From: Methanobacteriota archaeon
GTDB lineage: Archaea; JACRDV01
DNA: 20,415 nucleotides
Direction: 5' to 3'
Assembly (NCBI GenBank): GCA_024860865.1
Contig: JACRDV010000031.1
Span: 1-20,415, forward strand
In this document: positions 13,490-20,415 of the stretch, one piece after another
Position numbering within the stretch: the first letter of the stretch is position 1
Layout of the letters: each line of letters begins with the position of its first letter
Made by a program: the position numbers and the translations under genes
Notes under the pieces: model-generated
The model's input: the letters and a program-made list of their open reading frames with translations, nothing else
What the model was told of the DNA's origin: nothing
Databases searched by the model: none

Positions 13490-15856
13490 ATGACAAAGGT
13501 TGCAGCATTTGTATGTAGTTGCGGTGAAGAAATTTCAAAGAATGTTGATGTAGATGCTGTAGTTGAGCACATCAAAAAAATGCCATCTGTTATTGCGGTT
13601 AAACATGACTCTTTATGTTTACCTTCTGGAAAAGAAGTTATTCAAGAAACTCTTGCTAGAGAAGATGCAGAAAGGGTTGTTATTGCAGGATGTTCTCCGA
13701 AGTTAAATGAAATTTTGTTTAAAAGGGTGTTAAAAGACTCGAAGCTAAACCCATATTTATTAGAAATGGCAAATATTAGGGAGCAATGTGCATGGGTCCA
13801 TCCTGATAAGAAAAATGCTACTGACAAAGCTAAGGCTTTAGTTTCCGCTGCAATTGAAAAAGCTATGAAACTTGAACCTATCGAAAGCGCAAGCTTTACA
13901 GTGAATAATTCTGTTTTAATCATTGGAGCAGGAGTTGCTGGAATCCAGGCAGCAGTTGATTTAGCTGACCAAGGTTTTAAAGTTTATTTAGTTGATAGAA
14001 ACCCGACTATCGGTGGCAATACAAACCGACTCTATATGGCTTTCCCAACTGATGATTGTATATTTTGTGTTGCGTCTTCAAAAATTTTGCCGGGAATCAG
14101 AAAGTGCTTGTATAGGTCTAGTTTAACTTTACATCCGAATATTGAAGTGTTAACTTACTCTGAAATTAAAAAACTTGAAGGTTCGGTAGGAAATTTTAGA
14201 GCAACTATTGAGAAGAAACCTAAGTTTGTTGATGAAAGACTTTGTATTGCTTGTGGGCGATGCTCAGAGGTCTGTCCAATTGAAGTCCCTAATGAGTTTA
14301 ACTTTGGTATGAATAAAAGAAAAGCAATTTACATTCCTTTCTCAAACGCAATGCCTTTTACCTATATAATCGACGAAAAAAACTGCAAATTCGAGGCTTG
14401 TGGAAAATGCAGAAATATTTGTCCAACTAGGGCTATCAATTTCGATCAAACAACAACTGAATTAGAACTTAAAACAGGAGCAGTTATTGTGGCAATTGGC
14501 TTTGAAGAGTATGTGCCGGATAAAATAAGTGAATATGGGTTTGGAATTTACAAAAATGTTGTAACCCAGTCTTATCTTGCGCGAATGCTCGATCCAACTG
14601 GCCCTACTCACGGGAAAACAGTTAGGCTTTCTGATGGAGAGGAAGCTAAAAGAATTTTAATGATTCAATGTGTTGGATCGCGCGATAAAAAAACTAATTG
14701 GTATTGCTCCGGCATTTGTTGTATGTTTGCTCTAAAACACGCCATTTTGATGAAAGAAAAGAATCCTGATACCGATATAATAATCTCCTATATGGATATC
14801 CGTACTCCTGGTGATTATGAAAGCTACTACAATAAAGCTAGAGAATTGGGTGTAACTTTTCTTAGAGGAAGGCCTGCAGAAATAGCTGAAGATCCTCAAA
14901 CCAAGCAAGTAATTGCCAAGATTGAAGATACTGTATCGGGCGGAACGGCTGAGTATCCTGTAGATCTAGTTGTATTATCATCTGCTCTTGTCCCATCAAA
15001 AGGAACTGAAGACTTGGCTAAAATCCTGAAAATTGAAGTTAATGGAGAAACTGGTTTTGTTAAGCAACTCTATCCAAAGTTAAAGACGGTTGATACACGA
15101 ATAAAAGGTATTTATGTTTGCGGAGCAGCCACTGGACCAAAAGACATCCCCCAGTCAGTAACTGAAGGCAGTGCAGCCGCATCTAGAACTGCTTCGATCC
15201 TAACTCAAGGGACGTCAAGAGATTTAGCTATTGCAGTTGTTGATGAAAATGCATGCATTGGTTGTGAAATATGCGAGAAAGTTTGCCCACATCTTGCTAT
15301 TAGAATGATTGCAAAAGATGAAAAAAAGATTGCGCAAGTCAGCGCGCTAGAGTGCAATGGATGTGGGGTTTGTTCAGCTAATTGTTTGATTGGAGCTATT
15401 CAATTAAAGCATTCTGGGTTAGAACAACTTTTCTCTTATCTTAGCGGATTATTAACCGAAGTAAAAAAGAATGGGCTTAGGCCAATTATCATTTGTTTTG
15501 CATGCGATGAATGCGGATATGCTGCAATCGATGTTGCCGGCATAAATAAATTGCAATATCCAGCAAATGCCTTCGTAGTTAGAGTACCTTGTTTAGGCAG
15601 AATTTCAGCTCTGGAGATATTCAAAGCCCTGGAGGGAGGAGCTGATGGTGTTCTGTTAGTTGGGTGTATGCCGGATAGGTGCCACTATGTTAGAGGGAAT
15701 CAATGGTCTCAAGTTCATCTTGAAATAACTAAAGCTATACTTAGAGCAATCGGTCTAAACGAGAATAAAGTCAATATGTGTACCTTGCTTTCAGCTGAAC
15801 CTACCAAATTTGTGGATGCTATAAATGAGATGATCAAAAATTTAAGCAGTAGTTGA
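13490..15856 (+). CDS. HdrA-MvhD fusion protein (QmoB-like)
   Basis: 788-residue fusion. Order: HdrA N-terminal domain (FVCSCGEEIS, C9/C11), FAD Rossmann motif GAGVAG (146-151), the cysteine loop FPTDDC190-IF-C193, an inserted ferredoxin (CIACGRCSEVCP and CKFEACGKCRNICP), a C-terminal ferredoxin pair (CIGCEICEKVCP and CNGCGVCSANC), then a complete MvhD domain (CFAC672DEC675GYAAID through LLSAEPTKF). HdrA-MvhD fusions of this layout include QmoB of sulfate reducers. It keeps cysteine at both positions where its two upstream neighbours have TGA, so it serves as an internal reference. The start ATG lies 11 nt after mvhD; stop is TGA. It probably forms a complex with the separate HdrA and MvhD (inference). 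Confidence 0.92.
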   Translation: MTKVAAFVCSCGEEISKNVDVDAVVEHIKKMPSVIAVKHDSLCLPSGKEVIQETLAREDAERVVIAGCSPKLNEILFKRVLKDSKLNPYLLEMANIREQCAWVHPDKKNATDKAKALVSAAIEKAMKLEPIESASFTVNNSVLIIGAGVAGIQAAVDLADQGFKVYLVDRNPTIGGNTNRLYMAFPTDDCIFCVASSKILPGIRKCLYRSSLTLHPNIEVLTYSEIKKLEGSVGNFRATIEKKPKFVDERLCIACGRCSEVCPIEVPNEFNFGMNKRKAIYIPFSNAMPFTYIIDEKNCKFEACGKCRNICPTRAINFDQTTTELELKTGAVIVAIGFEEYVPDKISEYGFGIYKNVVTQSYLARMLDPTGPTHGKTVRLSDGEEAKRILMIQCVGSRDKKTNWYCSGICCMFALKHAILMKEKNPDTDIIISYMDIRTPGDYESYYNKARELGVTFLRGRPAEIAEDPQTKQVIAKIEDTVSGGTAEYPVDLVVLSSALVPSKGTEDLAKILKIEVNGETGFVKQLYPKLKTVDTRIKGIYVCGAATGPKDIPQSVTEGSAAASRTASILTQGTSRDLAIAVVDENACIGCEICEKVCPHLAIRMIAKDEKKIAQVSALECNGCGVCSANCLIGAIQLKHSGLEQLFSYLSGLLTEVKKNGLRPIIICFACDECGYAAIDVAGINKLQYPANAFVVRVPCLGRISALEIFKALEGGADGVLLVGCMPDRCHYVRGNQWSQVHLEITKAILRAIGLNENKVNMCTLLSAEPTKFVDAINEMIKNLSSS

Positions 15857-15861
15857 TATTC

Positions 15862-17298
15862 ATGGAAAAACGAGAAACAATCCTTGAGATAATAAAGAAC
15901 TTTGCAGGAATAGAAAGAGCTGTAAAGCCAATTATTGATGTTAAGAAAGAATTGATAACAACTCAAAACGAATTATCAAAACTAATATTGTCGCTTGAAT
16001 CCTTTAAGGCAGGATATGCCTCAGAATTTAACTCTTTATTAATTAAAGAATTAGTTAAAAAAATAAAGGCTCCTGAGATTTTAGATATTTTAAAAACTTT
16101 TGCAGAAAAAGAGAAACTCCAAGAATTAATCGATATTGTTGTTTCTATTAAACAAGAAAAAGAGCGCGAAAAAGAAAAAGCAATAGAAACAACAAAAAAA
16201 GTAAATGTTTTGGTTAAAAAATTTTCTGACTATATCTCCAGCGCATCATTTGATGAATTATCAAAAAAAATGAAAGAGATATACGATCTAATTAATTATC
16301 CTAGAGTGTTAACTGTTTCTGCAGTATTTCAAAAATTACATAGAGAGAAAAAAATCTCTGACCAAAAATTTCGAGAACTTTTTAAGGATGAAATCCTTTT
16401 GCAACTAGAAAGAGGCTCTATACTATTTGCTTTAGATAGAATAGGTCATATGACCTCGATTAAGGTATTTGAAACAACTGGAATTCTGCCGGACAAGGCT
16501 TATAAACACTTATGCGTTCTTAAGCGCGAAAATAAGATTCAGATTATTAGCGAAGAGAATGGCCATGAAGTGTTTGCAGCAGTTAAAGCACTTTCACCTG
16601 AAGAAGCTTCGTTAAAACAAATTTGTTTAAAAGCTATTGTTATTGGAGAAGAAATACTAAATTTAAAAACAAGGTCAGCTAATCTGAATGTTGAAGTTAT
16701 TGGTGAAGTCTTAAGGTCAATTGATAATATTCAAAGCCAACTAACTGAGCTGAGTCAAACGACAATCGCAGGTGTTATACTATCCAAAAACGCAATCGAA
16801 AAAACGCTCTTAGATGTTAAGCAGTTAAGAGCTCATTTAGGAGGATTTATAGAAAAAATTCCAACTAAACCGCGAGTTAGCATAGAAACACTAAAAGCAT
16901 TCGAAGTTCCGGAAGGCCTTGAAGGATATGGATTAGTTAAATGGGAATTTGAAAAATGTATTGGTTGTAGGATTTGCATCGATGTTTGCCCGCATAAAGC
17001 TCTTAACTTTAACACGCTACTTCCTTTATCTGAGGCAATTGCTGCGGTTGAAAAATTTCCGGAAGACAAAAAACTAAAAAAGAAAGCATTGTTTTTTGAT
17101 ATGATCAAAAAGCTTGCTGTAAAAATACCGACTGAACCAATCAAGTTTCCAGAAATAGCATTTGGCTATGGAAAAGTCGAATATGACCTTTTAAAATGCC
17201 TTGCTTGTAAGAATTGTGAGCAAAGCTGTCCATTGGATGCAATTAAAGTAATGCCTATTTTTGACCTCCCATCTCTAATGGTTCCTTCCAAAAAGTAG
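15862..17298 (+). CDS. Coiled-coil, winged-helix and two-[4Fe-4S] ferredoxin fusion, function unknown
   Basis: 478 residues from ATG 15862 (a TTG at 15853 would add three residues and overlap the previous stop). Residues 1-120 are lysine/glutamate-rich, leucine-patterned and look alpha-helical or coiled-coil. Around 178-240, LERGSILFALDRIGHMTSIKVFETTG then HLCVLKRENKIQIIS resembles a winged helix-turn-helix with a wing. A further helical region (about 255-340) leads to two [4Fe-4S] motifs, C366/369/372/376 and C446/449/452/456, separated by a 70-residue insertion. I do not recognise the whole protein. It ends the hdrA-mvhD-hdrA/mvhD operon with a 5-nt gap, so it may be an electron-transfer partner or a redox-sensing regulator of the complex. 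The ferredoxin part is sure; the DNA-binding reading is tentative. Confidence 0.8.
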   Translation: MEKRETILEIIKNFAGIERAVKPIIDVKKELITTQNELSKLILSLESFKAGYASEFNSLLIKELVKKIKAPEILDILKTFAEKEKLQELIDIVVSIKQEKEREKEKAIETTKKVNVLVKKFSDYISSASFDELSKKMKEIYDLINYPRVLTVSAVFQKLHREKKISDQKFRELFKDEILLQLERGSILFALDRIGHMTSIKVFETTGILPDKAYKHLCVLKRENKIQIISEENGHEVFAAVKALSPEEASLKQICLKAIVIGEEILNLKTRSANLNVEVIGEVLRSIDNIQSQLTELSQTTIAGVILSKNAIEKTLLDVKQLRAHLGGFIEKIPTKPRVSIETLKAFEVPEGLEGYGLVKWEFEKCIGCRICIDVCPHKALNFNTLLPLSEAIAAVEKFPEDKKLKKKALFFDMIKKLAVKIPTEPIKFPEIAFGYGKVEYDLLKCLACKNCEQSCPLDAIKVMPIFDLPSLMVPSKK

Positions 17299-17318
17299 TT
17301 TCTGATTCATATTCATAA

Positions 17319-17579
17319 TTATTTTCGTTTTCTGTAAAAAGAGTATCCGCATCCAATGACTATATCCTGCGGTTCATAAGGAAATTCTCTGCATGATTTA
17401 GGTCTGGTATTATATATCCGGCAAAAAGCCAAATCGCCTTTATAAAATAAAAAGGGGCACATTATGCCAATGGCACAACATTTACCACATCTTTTACATT
17501 CTCCTATGCGAGAGTAACCATCTGGTTTAAATCCCAAATATATTCGCACGAACTTGCTAATTTTCCATAATTTAGCCAA
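17319..17579 (-). CDS. YkgJ-type cysteine-cluster protein
   Basis: 86-residue member of the YkgJ/UPF0153 family, predicted zinc- or iron-chelating proteins of unknown role. Seen: ECKRCGKCC, CPFLF, FCRIYNTRPKSCREFP, and a late CGYSF, the spacing typical of the family. The start is TTG at 17579, with AGAGG 8 nt upstream; an ATT codon directly before it is unlikely. It is convergent with the Hdr operon and lies 76 nt downstream of the DUF169 gene on the same strand, so the two may be cotranscribed. Confidence 0.78.
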   Translation of the reverse strand: MAKLWKISKFVRIYLGFKPDGYSRIGECKRCGKCCAIGIMCPFLFYKGDLAFCRIYNTRPKSCREFPYEPQDIVIGCGYSFYRKRK

Positions 17580-17655
17580 AATGGTTCCTCTAAAGTTAAT
17601 TTCACAATTTAGGGTAATAGTATTATTGTTTTTAATTCTTGCAAAGGATTAACTT

Positions 17656-18390
17656 TTACTTTTCCTCTTTTTCAAAAACATTTTTCGGCTCCTTTGGAGG
17701 ATACCCGAGATCCACTAAAAGCGGCACCTTCAGTCCCTTTGCATCCGTTGCTTTAAGTCCATTTAAAAACGTATCCGCGTCTCTAAATGGCATAAAAAAT
17801 GTTAGCTCATCAGTTTGGAATTTTCCGTATATTCTTGCTCCAGAACAAGGCAATACTAAATTTGGTTTGCCATTATTGTATACATACACTGGACCATAAG
17901 CACAAGGAGTTGCATTTGGCCCAATTACAAAATTTATATTTTCGCCAGTCTCATGGACATACGCATGTACGCAACGCATTGCTTGCCAAGCATTAACAAA
18001 AAGAGCAATAAGATCGGGTGTAAAGCGCACTTTACTTAGAGGCCCAACTATTATACCTTTACTTTTTAGTTTTGGTTTTAATTCAATCTCTTTTTTAGCT
18101 ATTTCTTCATTTTTTGCGTATCTCATTTGACTTATTATGTTTTTTTCTTCTATCTCAGCCATGCCAAAACTTATTTTTTCAAATATGCAAGCTAGTTCCT
18201 CTTCTGTTGCACCAACAACATAGCCACCTGTGCTTGCAATCTTCAGCATTTGACATGAGTATATCTTCTTCTTTACCAATGCCACCCCTTTTAATTCGTT
18301 CTCATCCTTTACAAATTTCCAAGCGACTGGATATTGCTCTAGTCTCAACAATTCAGTAATATTTTGTTCTAACTCTCTATAATTCGCCAT
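17656..18390 (-). CDS. DUF169 family protein
   Basis: 244 residues matching the DUF169 pattern: PVAWKFV near the N-terminus, KKKIYSCQMLKIAS, then GPLSKVRFTPDLIALFVNAWQAM, TPCAYGPVYVYN, LPCSGARIYG and DELTFFMPF. The conserved cysteines (SCQ, PCAYG, PCSGAR) suggest metal or cofactor binding. The family has no established biochemical role. AGGT lies about 6 nt before the ATG. It is divergent from the CoA-binding gene across a 111-base promoter region. Confidence 0.82.
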   Translation of the reverse strand: MANYRELEQNITELLRLEQYPVAWKFVKDENELKGVALVKKKIYSCQMLKIASTGGYVVGATEEELACIFEKISFGMAEIEEKNIISQMRYAKNEEIAKKEIELKPKLKSKGIIVGPLSKVRFTPDLIALFVNAWQAMRCVHAYVHETGENINFVIGPNATPCAYGPVYVYNNGKPNLVLPCSGARIYGKFQTDELTFFMPFRDADTFLNGLKATDAKGLKVPLLVDLGYPPKEPKNVFEKEEK

Positions 18391-18454
18391 GAAGATACCT
18401 TTTTAGTGATTATTCTGCAATAGACTTAAAAGTTCTCTTTTAAAATAAGTATAG

Positions 18455-18465
18455 TTTATATATTA
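18455..18465 (+). promoter_or_regulatory. Candidate TATA box for the CoA-binding gene
   Basis: TTTATATATTA, a strong archaeal TATA match, predicts transcription from about 18485, some 15-30 nt before the start codon. Confidence 0.5.
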
Positions 18466-18513
18466 TTTTGATGATGAATGAGTCTAAAAATAACATAAAT
18501 TGTGGGGAAAAAA

Positions 18514-18912
18514 TTGAGTGACGATGAAATCAAAGAAATATTGAAATTAAAAAGTATCGCAGTAGTTGGTCTCTCAAAAGACTCAAATAAACCTGCACAT
18601 TATGTTCCCAAATATATGAAAGAAAAAGGCTATAAAATAATACCAGTTAACCCAACAGCGACTGAAATTTTAGGCGAAAAATGCTATAAAAATTTAGTTG
18701 AAGTCCCAGAGAGCATTGATATAGTGAATGTTTTTAGGCCTTCTCAAGAAGCTTTGCCCATAGTAAAAGATGCGATAAAAAAGAAGGTCAAAGTAATTTG
18801 GATGCAAGAAGGCATAACTAACGAAGAAGCAGCACAAGAAGCGGTGAAAAATGGATTGAATGTTATCATGGACAAATGCATAATGAAAGAACACAGAAAA
18901 TTAATTGGGTAA
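18514..18912 (+). CDS. CoA-binding domain protein, YccU type
   Basis: 132-residue single Rossmann-like CoA-binding domain. Seen: SIAVVGLSKDSNKPAHYVPKYM (glycine-rich turn of the nucleotide fold), YKIIPVNPTATEILGEKCYKNL, IDIVNVFRPSQEALPIV, KVIWMQEGITNEEAA and the C-terminal MDKCIMKEHRKL, all standard for the family. It resembles the CoA-binding domain of ADP-forming acyl-CoA synthetases but lacks the catalytic parts; cellular role unknown. I prefer TTG at 18514 because GTGGGG lies 6 nt upstream; a GTG at 18502 is in frame and adds four residues (MGKK). Confidence 0.85.
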   Translation: MSDDEIKEILKLKSIAVVGLSKDSNKPAHYVPKYMKEKGYKIIPVNPTATEILGEKCYKNLVEVPESIDIVNVFRPSQEALPIVKDAIKKKVKVIWMQEGITNEEAAQEAVKNGLNVIMDKCIMKEHRKLIG

Positions 18913-18985
18913 TTGGAAAAATCGAATATAAATCTTCAGATTAGAGTAATGGACCGGTCGGGATTTGAACCCGAGGCCTCTGCCT

Positions 18986-18997
18986 CTCTCGGTAGCT
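18986..18997 (-). other. Canonical-position tRNA intron, 12 nt
   Basis: AGCTACCGAGAG interrupts the anticodon loop. CTCG of the loop pairs with CGAG of the intron, giving a 4-bp central helix, with the 3-nt bulge AGA before the 3' anticodon stem: a relaxed bulge-helix-loop substrate for the archaeal splicing endonuclease. Confidence 0.8.
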
Positions 18998-19012
18998 TGC
19001 GAGGGCAGCGAT

Positions 19013-19035
19013 ATTGGCCAGATTATTAACTCTGT
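19013..19035 (-). other. Non-canonical tRNA intron in the D arm
   Basis: Removing these 23 nt restores a perfect GATC/GATC D stem. The intron holds a CAGA/TCTG inner helix. TGG in the exon can pair with CCA in the intron, with AG|A and AT|A as the two three-base bulges, an approximate bulge-helix-bulge. The exact cut could shift by one base. Confidence 0.75.
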
Positions 19036-19058
19036 CTTCCAGTCTGATCTACCGGCCC

Positions 19059-19333
19059 TCAAATTAATTTCAGTTCTTTATCAATTTAAAATTTGTCTAA
19101 CTTTAGATTTGAATCCTTTCAAACCCCTTAATAACATTTCTTTGATATGGACTACATCATTCAAACCATAAGCAGGGACTGTTTTAATTTTTGGTTATAA
19201 GTTATTCATAGAATTCAAAAATCTATGAAGTTGCTAAACATAATTTGCTAATACAAAATAATGCGAAAAAACTTAAGACGAGAAAAGAAATTGAGAGAAT
19301 TGGAACTGAAACTAACAAAATACTCTACCAAAG
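19059..19333. other. Intergenic, no gene seen
   Basis: AT-rich sequence upstream of the tRNA gene. It must hold the tRNA promoter on the minus strand, but I cannot single out a convincing box. A 33-codon plus-strand frame at 19261-19362 has no ribosome site and overlaps the better small gene on the other strand. Confidence 0.5.
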
Positions 19334-19420
19334 TTAACTGGCAACCACTATCTTTAATATAGCTAAGCAAACCATCAATACAGCAAAACCTACTAAAGCC
19401 CAATTAATTTCTTGCTCCAT
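19334..19420 (-). CDS. 28-residue single-helix membrane peptide
   Basis: ATG at 19420 opens MEQEINWALVGFAVLMVCLA and continues ILKIVVAS to a TAA. About 20 residues form a clean hydrophobic helix preceded by an acidic start, the shape of small membrane subunits. On the minus strand GGTTTTTATAAATATC is centred 23 nt before the ATG with no ribosome site, a typical leaderless gene. Family not recognised. Too short for standard gene callers; the promoter match is what makes it credible. Confidence 0.55.
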   Translation of the reverse strand: MEQEINWALVGFAVLMVCLAILKIVVAS

Positions 19421-19434
19421 GATTTTCTATCTCT

Positions 19435-19450
19435 GATATTTATAAAAACC
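19435..19450 (-). promoter_or_regulatory. TATA box of the 28-residue peptide gene
   Basis: TTTTTATAAATATC on the minus strand, centred about 23 nt before the ATG, predicting transcription starting at or next to the start codon. Confidence 0.45.
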
Positions 19451-19599
19451 TTATTTATCAAATCCAATATTAAAATAGTTTTTGCGACTATTTGTGGGTT
19501 GGTCAGACTATTATTTTAATAATTTTGTTGTTTAAATTAACAAACAAATTTAGCGGTAAATCCTCTACATTAAGCTTAAAAGCCAAGTAAAATAGAATA

Positions 19600-19609
19600 T
19601 GTTTTATAT
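19600..19609 (+). promoter_or_regulatory. Candidate TATA box for the mini-histone gene
   Basis: TTTTATATTA about 42 nt before the ATG predicts a leader of about 15 nt that carries the GGAGGTC ribosome site. Confidence 0.45.
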
Positions 19610-19645
19610 TAGATACTGAAATTAATCACGAGGAGGTCTGATTAT

Positions 19646-19813
19646 ATGGCAATTGTTGTGGAAACAAGAGTTAGAGAGTTATTTCCTGAAGGTATACGAC
19701 TAGGCTCAGATGCTATCGAGGGATTAGATCAGATAGTGAAAGACCTTATAAAAAAAGCAGTTATGCGATGTGAAGCCAACGGAAGAAAAACTGTAAGAAA
19801 AGAAGACTTCTAA
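19646..19813 (+). CDS. Short histone-fold protein
   Basis: 55 residues: MAIVVETRVRELFPEGIRLG, then SDAIEGLDQIVKDLIKKAV, then MRCEANGRKTVRKEDF. The central long helix followed by NGRKTVRKEDF is the histone-fold signature (alpha-2 and the strand before alpha-3), and RLGSDAIEGL corresponds to the loop entering alpha-2. It is shorter than the usual 65-70 residue archaeal histones and stops where alpha-3 would begin, resembling DUF1931-type mini-histones. A strong GGAGGTC ribosome site precedes the ATG and a T-rich run follows the stop. It likely binds DNA or acts as a dimer partner; function not proven. Confidence 0.8.
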   Translation: MAIVVETRVRELFPEGIRLGSDAIEGLDQIVKDLIKKAVMRCEANGRKTVRKEDF

Positions 19814-19817
19814 AAAT

Positions 19818-19844
19818 TTTTCTTTCATTTTTCTTTTTTAAAAA
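19818..19844 (+). terminator. T-rich terminator after the mini-histone
   Basis: TTTTTCTTTCATTTTTCTTTTTT within the 30 bases after the stop, a standard archaeal termination signal. Confidence 0.45.
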
Positions 19845-19906
19845 AATTTATTAAAAAGTTTTTTCATGTATATTTACTCTGTAATTTTTTATTTCTAGTT
19901 AAAAAG

Positions 19907-20415
19907 CTAAAATATTTTAGATTGCACCTTGATTATCATTGTAGGTGTAACTATCAAGTTAACTTTCGTATCATGTTTCTCTATAGGTACTTTATCTACA
20001 ATTTGAACATCGTGAACTGTTGTGATAACAGGAATTTTTCCAAATTTTTGTTGAACAGTGCTAATTTCTCTGTCTCCAAAACCTCCGGATTTTCCGAGCC
20101 TGTATCCGCTTTTATCTACAGCAACGCATCCAGTAACAATTAAATCAGGTTTCAATAATTCTCTCAATTTTACTCCATACTTGAATGCACCTTCAATTGT
20201 AGAAGCAAAATTTTCTTTTCCTTTAACTTTCTCAAAATCGATCTGCAGGTAACCATGTTTAAGTCTAGGTGAAGCCATGATTAGGATTTTACCATCTTTT
20301 AAAACAAATTCTCTCACTTTCTTCTGAGCAAAATCAGGATTAGCGACTATCACTTTTGCCTTTTTCCATTCTTCTAATTCCCTCACTCTTTCTGCAGCTT
20401 TGTCACTCCCACTAA
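19907..20415 (-). CDS. 5-formyltetrahydrofolate cyclo-ligase family, 5' end beyond the window
   Basis: The frame is open to the right edge; the visible N-terminal part reads SGSDKAAERVRELEEWKKAK, in line with the family's opening, so the GTG at 20386 is internal and not the start. Family motifs: ANPDFAQKKVREFVLKDGK, the nucleotide/substrate motif GYRLGKSGGFGDREIS, and VITTVHDVQIVDKVP near the C-terminus. The enzyme converts 5-formyl-tetrahydrofolate to methenyl-tetrahydrofolate with ATP; archaeal members that live with methanopterin may use another substrate. About 170 residues are visible. Confidence 0.88.
   Translation of the reverse strand, partial: SGSDKAAERVRELEEWKKAKVIVANPDFAQKKVREFVLKDGKILIMASPRLKHGYLQIDFEKVKGKENFASTIEGAFKYGVKLRELLKPDLIVTGCVAVDKSGYRLGKSGGFGDREISTVQQKFGKIPVITTVHDVQIVDKVPIEKHDTKVNLIVTPTMIIKVQSKIF

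Larger units (their letters stand above)
18950..19058 (-). tRNA. tRNA-Ala(CGC) with two introns
   Basis: Minus-strand cloverleaf. Acceptor GGGCCGG pairs with CCGGTCC and includes G3-U70, the alanine identity pair; A73 follows and CCA is not encoded. After removing two insertions: D arm GATC/GATC with loop AGACTGGAA, anticodon stem CTGCC/GGCAG with loop CTCGCAA (anticodon CGC), variable AGGCC, T arm TCGGG-TTCAAAT-CCCGA. Intron 1 is 23 nt in the 3' side of the D stem (19013-19035, after mature position 23); intron 2 is 12 nt at the canonical place after position 37 (18986-18997). Mature length 74 nt. The open frame overlapping it on the plus strand is not a gene. Confidence 0.93.

Noticed and set aside
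18965-19171. 68-codon plus-strand frame
   Set aside because: It runs across the antisense strand of the tRNA-Ala gene and the empty spacer; no ribosome site and no recognisable protein.
19261-19362. 33-codon plus-strand frame rich in charged residues
   Set aside because: It has no ribosome site or placed TATA box and overlaps the membrane-peptide gene on the other strand, which has a promoter.
1-20415. CRISPR array, insertion sequence or prophage
   Set aside because: No regularly spaced repeats, no transposase or integrase, and no terminal inverted repeats were seen; gene order and style are uniform.

Overview
The window is AT-rich archaeal DNA. The evidence is TATA-box promoters 23-30 nt from start codons or GGTG/GAGG-type ribosome sites, several apparently leaderless genes, a tRNA-Ala gene interrupted by two short introns (one outside the anticodon loop), a mini-histone-fold protein, and archaeal-type Dsr and Hdr proteins. 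Gene content points to an uncultivated anaerobic archaeon with a sulfite reductase (DsrAB) and a heterodisulfide-reductase-like electron-transfer system. There is no mcr, and no mvhA/mvhG hydrogenase gene, in the window. The lineage cannot be fixed from this sequence; the multi-intron tRNA leans toward TACK-like or related archaea.

Layout. 1-2117 (minus strand): dsrH/tusB-like gene, a 26-codon microORF, dsrM and the 5' part of dsrK, the membrane module that sends electrons to sulfite reduction. 2118-2711: a long gene-free stretch. 2712-5449 (plus): tusA, then dsrA-dsrB. 5546-8162: a small ferredoxin, a radical SAM/SPASM protein of the heme-biosynthesis-like type, and a glutamyl-tRNA reductase homologue that lacks the catalytic cysteine and part of its C-terminus. 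8396-9780 (minus): hdrB and hdrC. Divergent from them, 10030-17298 (plus) is a tight four-gene operon: a tandem HdrA (1010 residues), MvhD, an HdrA-MvhD fusion, and a helix-turn-helix/coiled-coil/ferredoxin protein. 17319-20415: YkgJ-type, DUF169, CoA-binding, tRNA-Ala(CGC), a 28-residue membrane peptide, a mini-histone and the 5-formyltetrahydrofolate cyclo-ligase gene running off the end.

The main finding is selenocysteine. Both hdrA and mvhD are split by one in-frame TGA. Each TGA falls at the second position of a conserved C-x-x-C pair, giving C-x-x-U in HdrA at residue 60 and in MvhD at residue 14. The same motifs in the adjacent HdrA-MvhD fusion keep both cysteines. TGA is an ordinary stop for other genes here (the ferredoxin and the HdrA-MvhD fusion). 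The 5' leader of hdrA folds on paper into a nested long hairpin. Its tip has a GAA/A-type internal loop, a 3-bp helix and a small apical loop, which is the known archaeal SECIS plan, but placed in the 5' leader. This predicts a selenium-containing Hdr/MvhD electron-bifurcation-type complex next to dissimilatory sulfite reductase in a non-methanogen-like context.

How the genes may work together (inference): cytoplasmic HdrABC/MvhD modules and membrane DsrMK pass electrons to DsrAB; TusA and DsrH carry sulfur; the radical SAM protein and HemA-like protein may serve (siro)heme supply.
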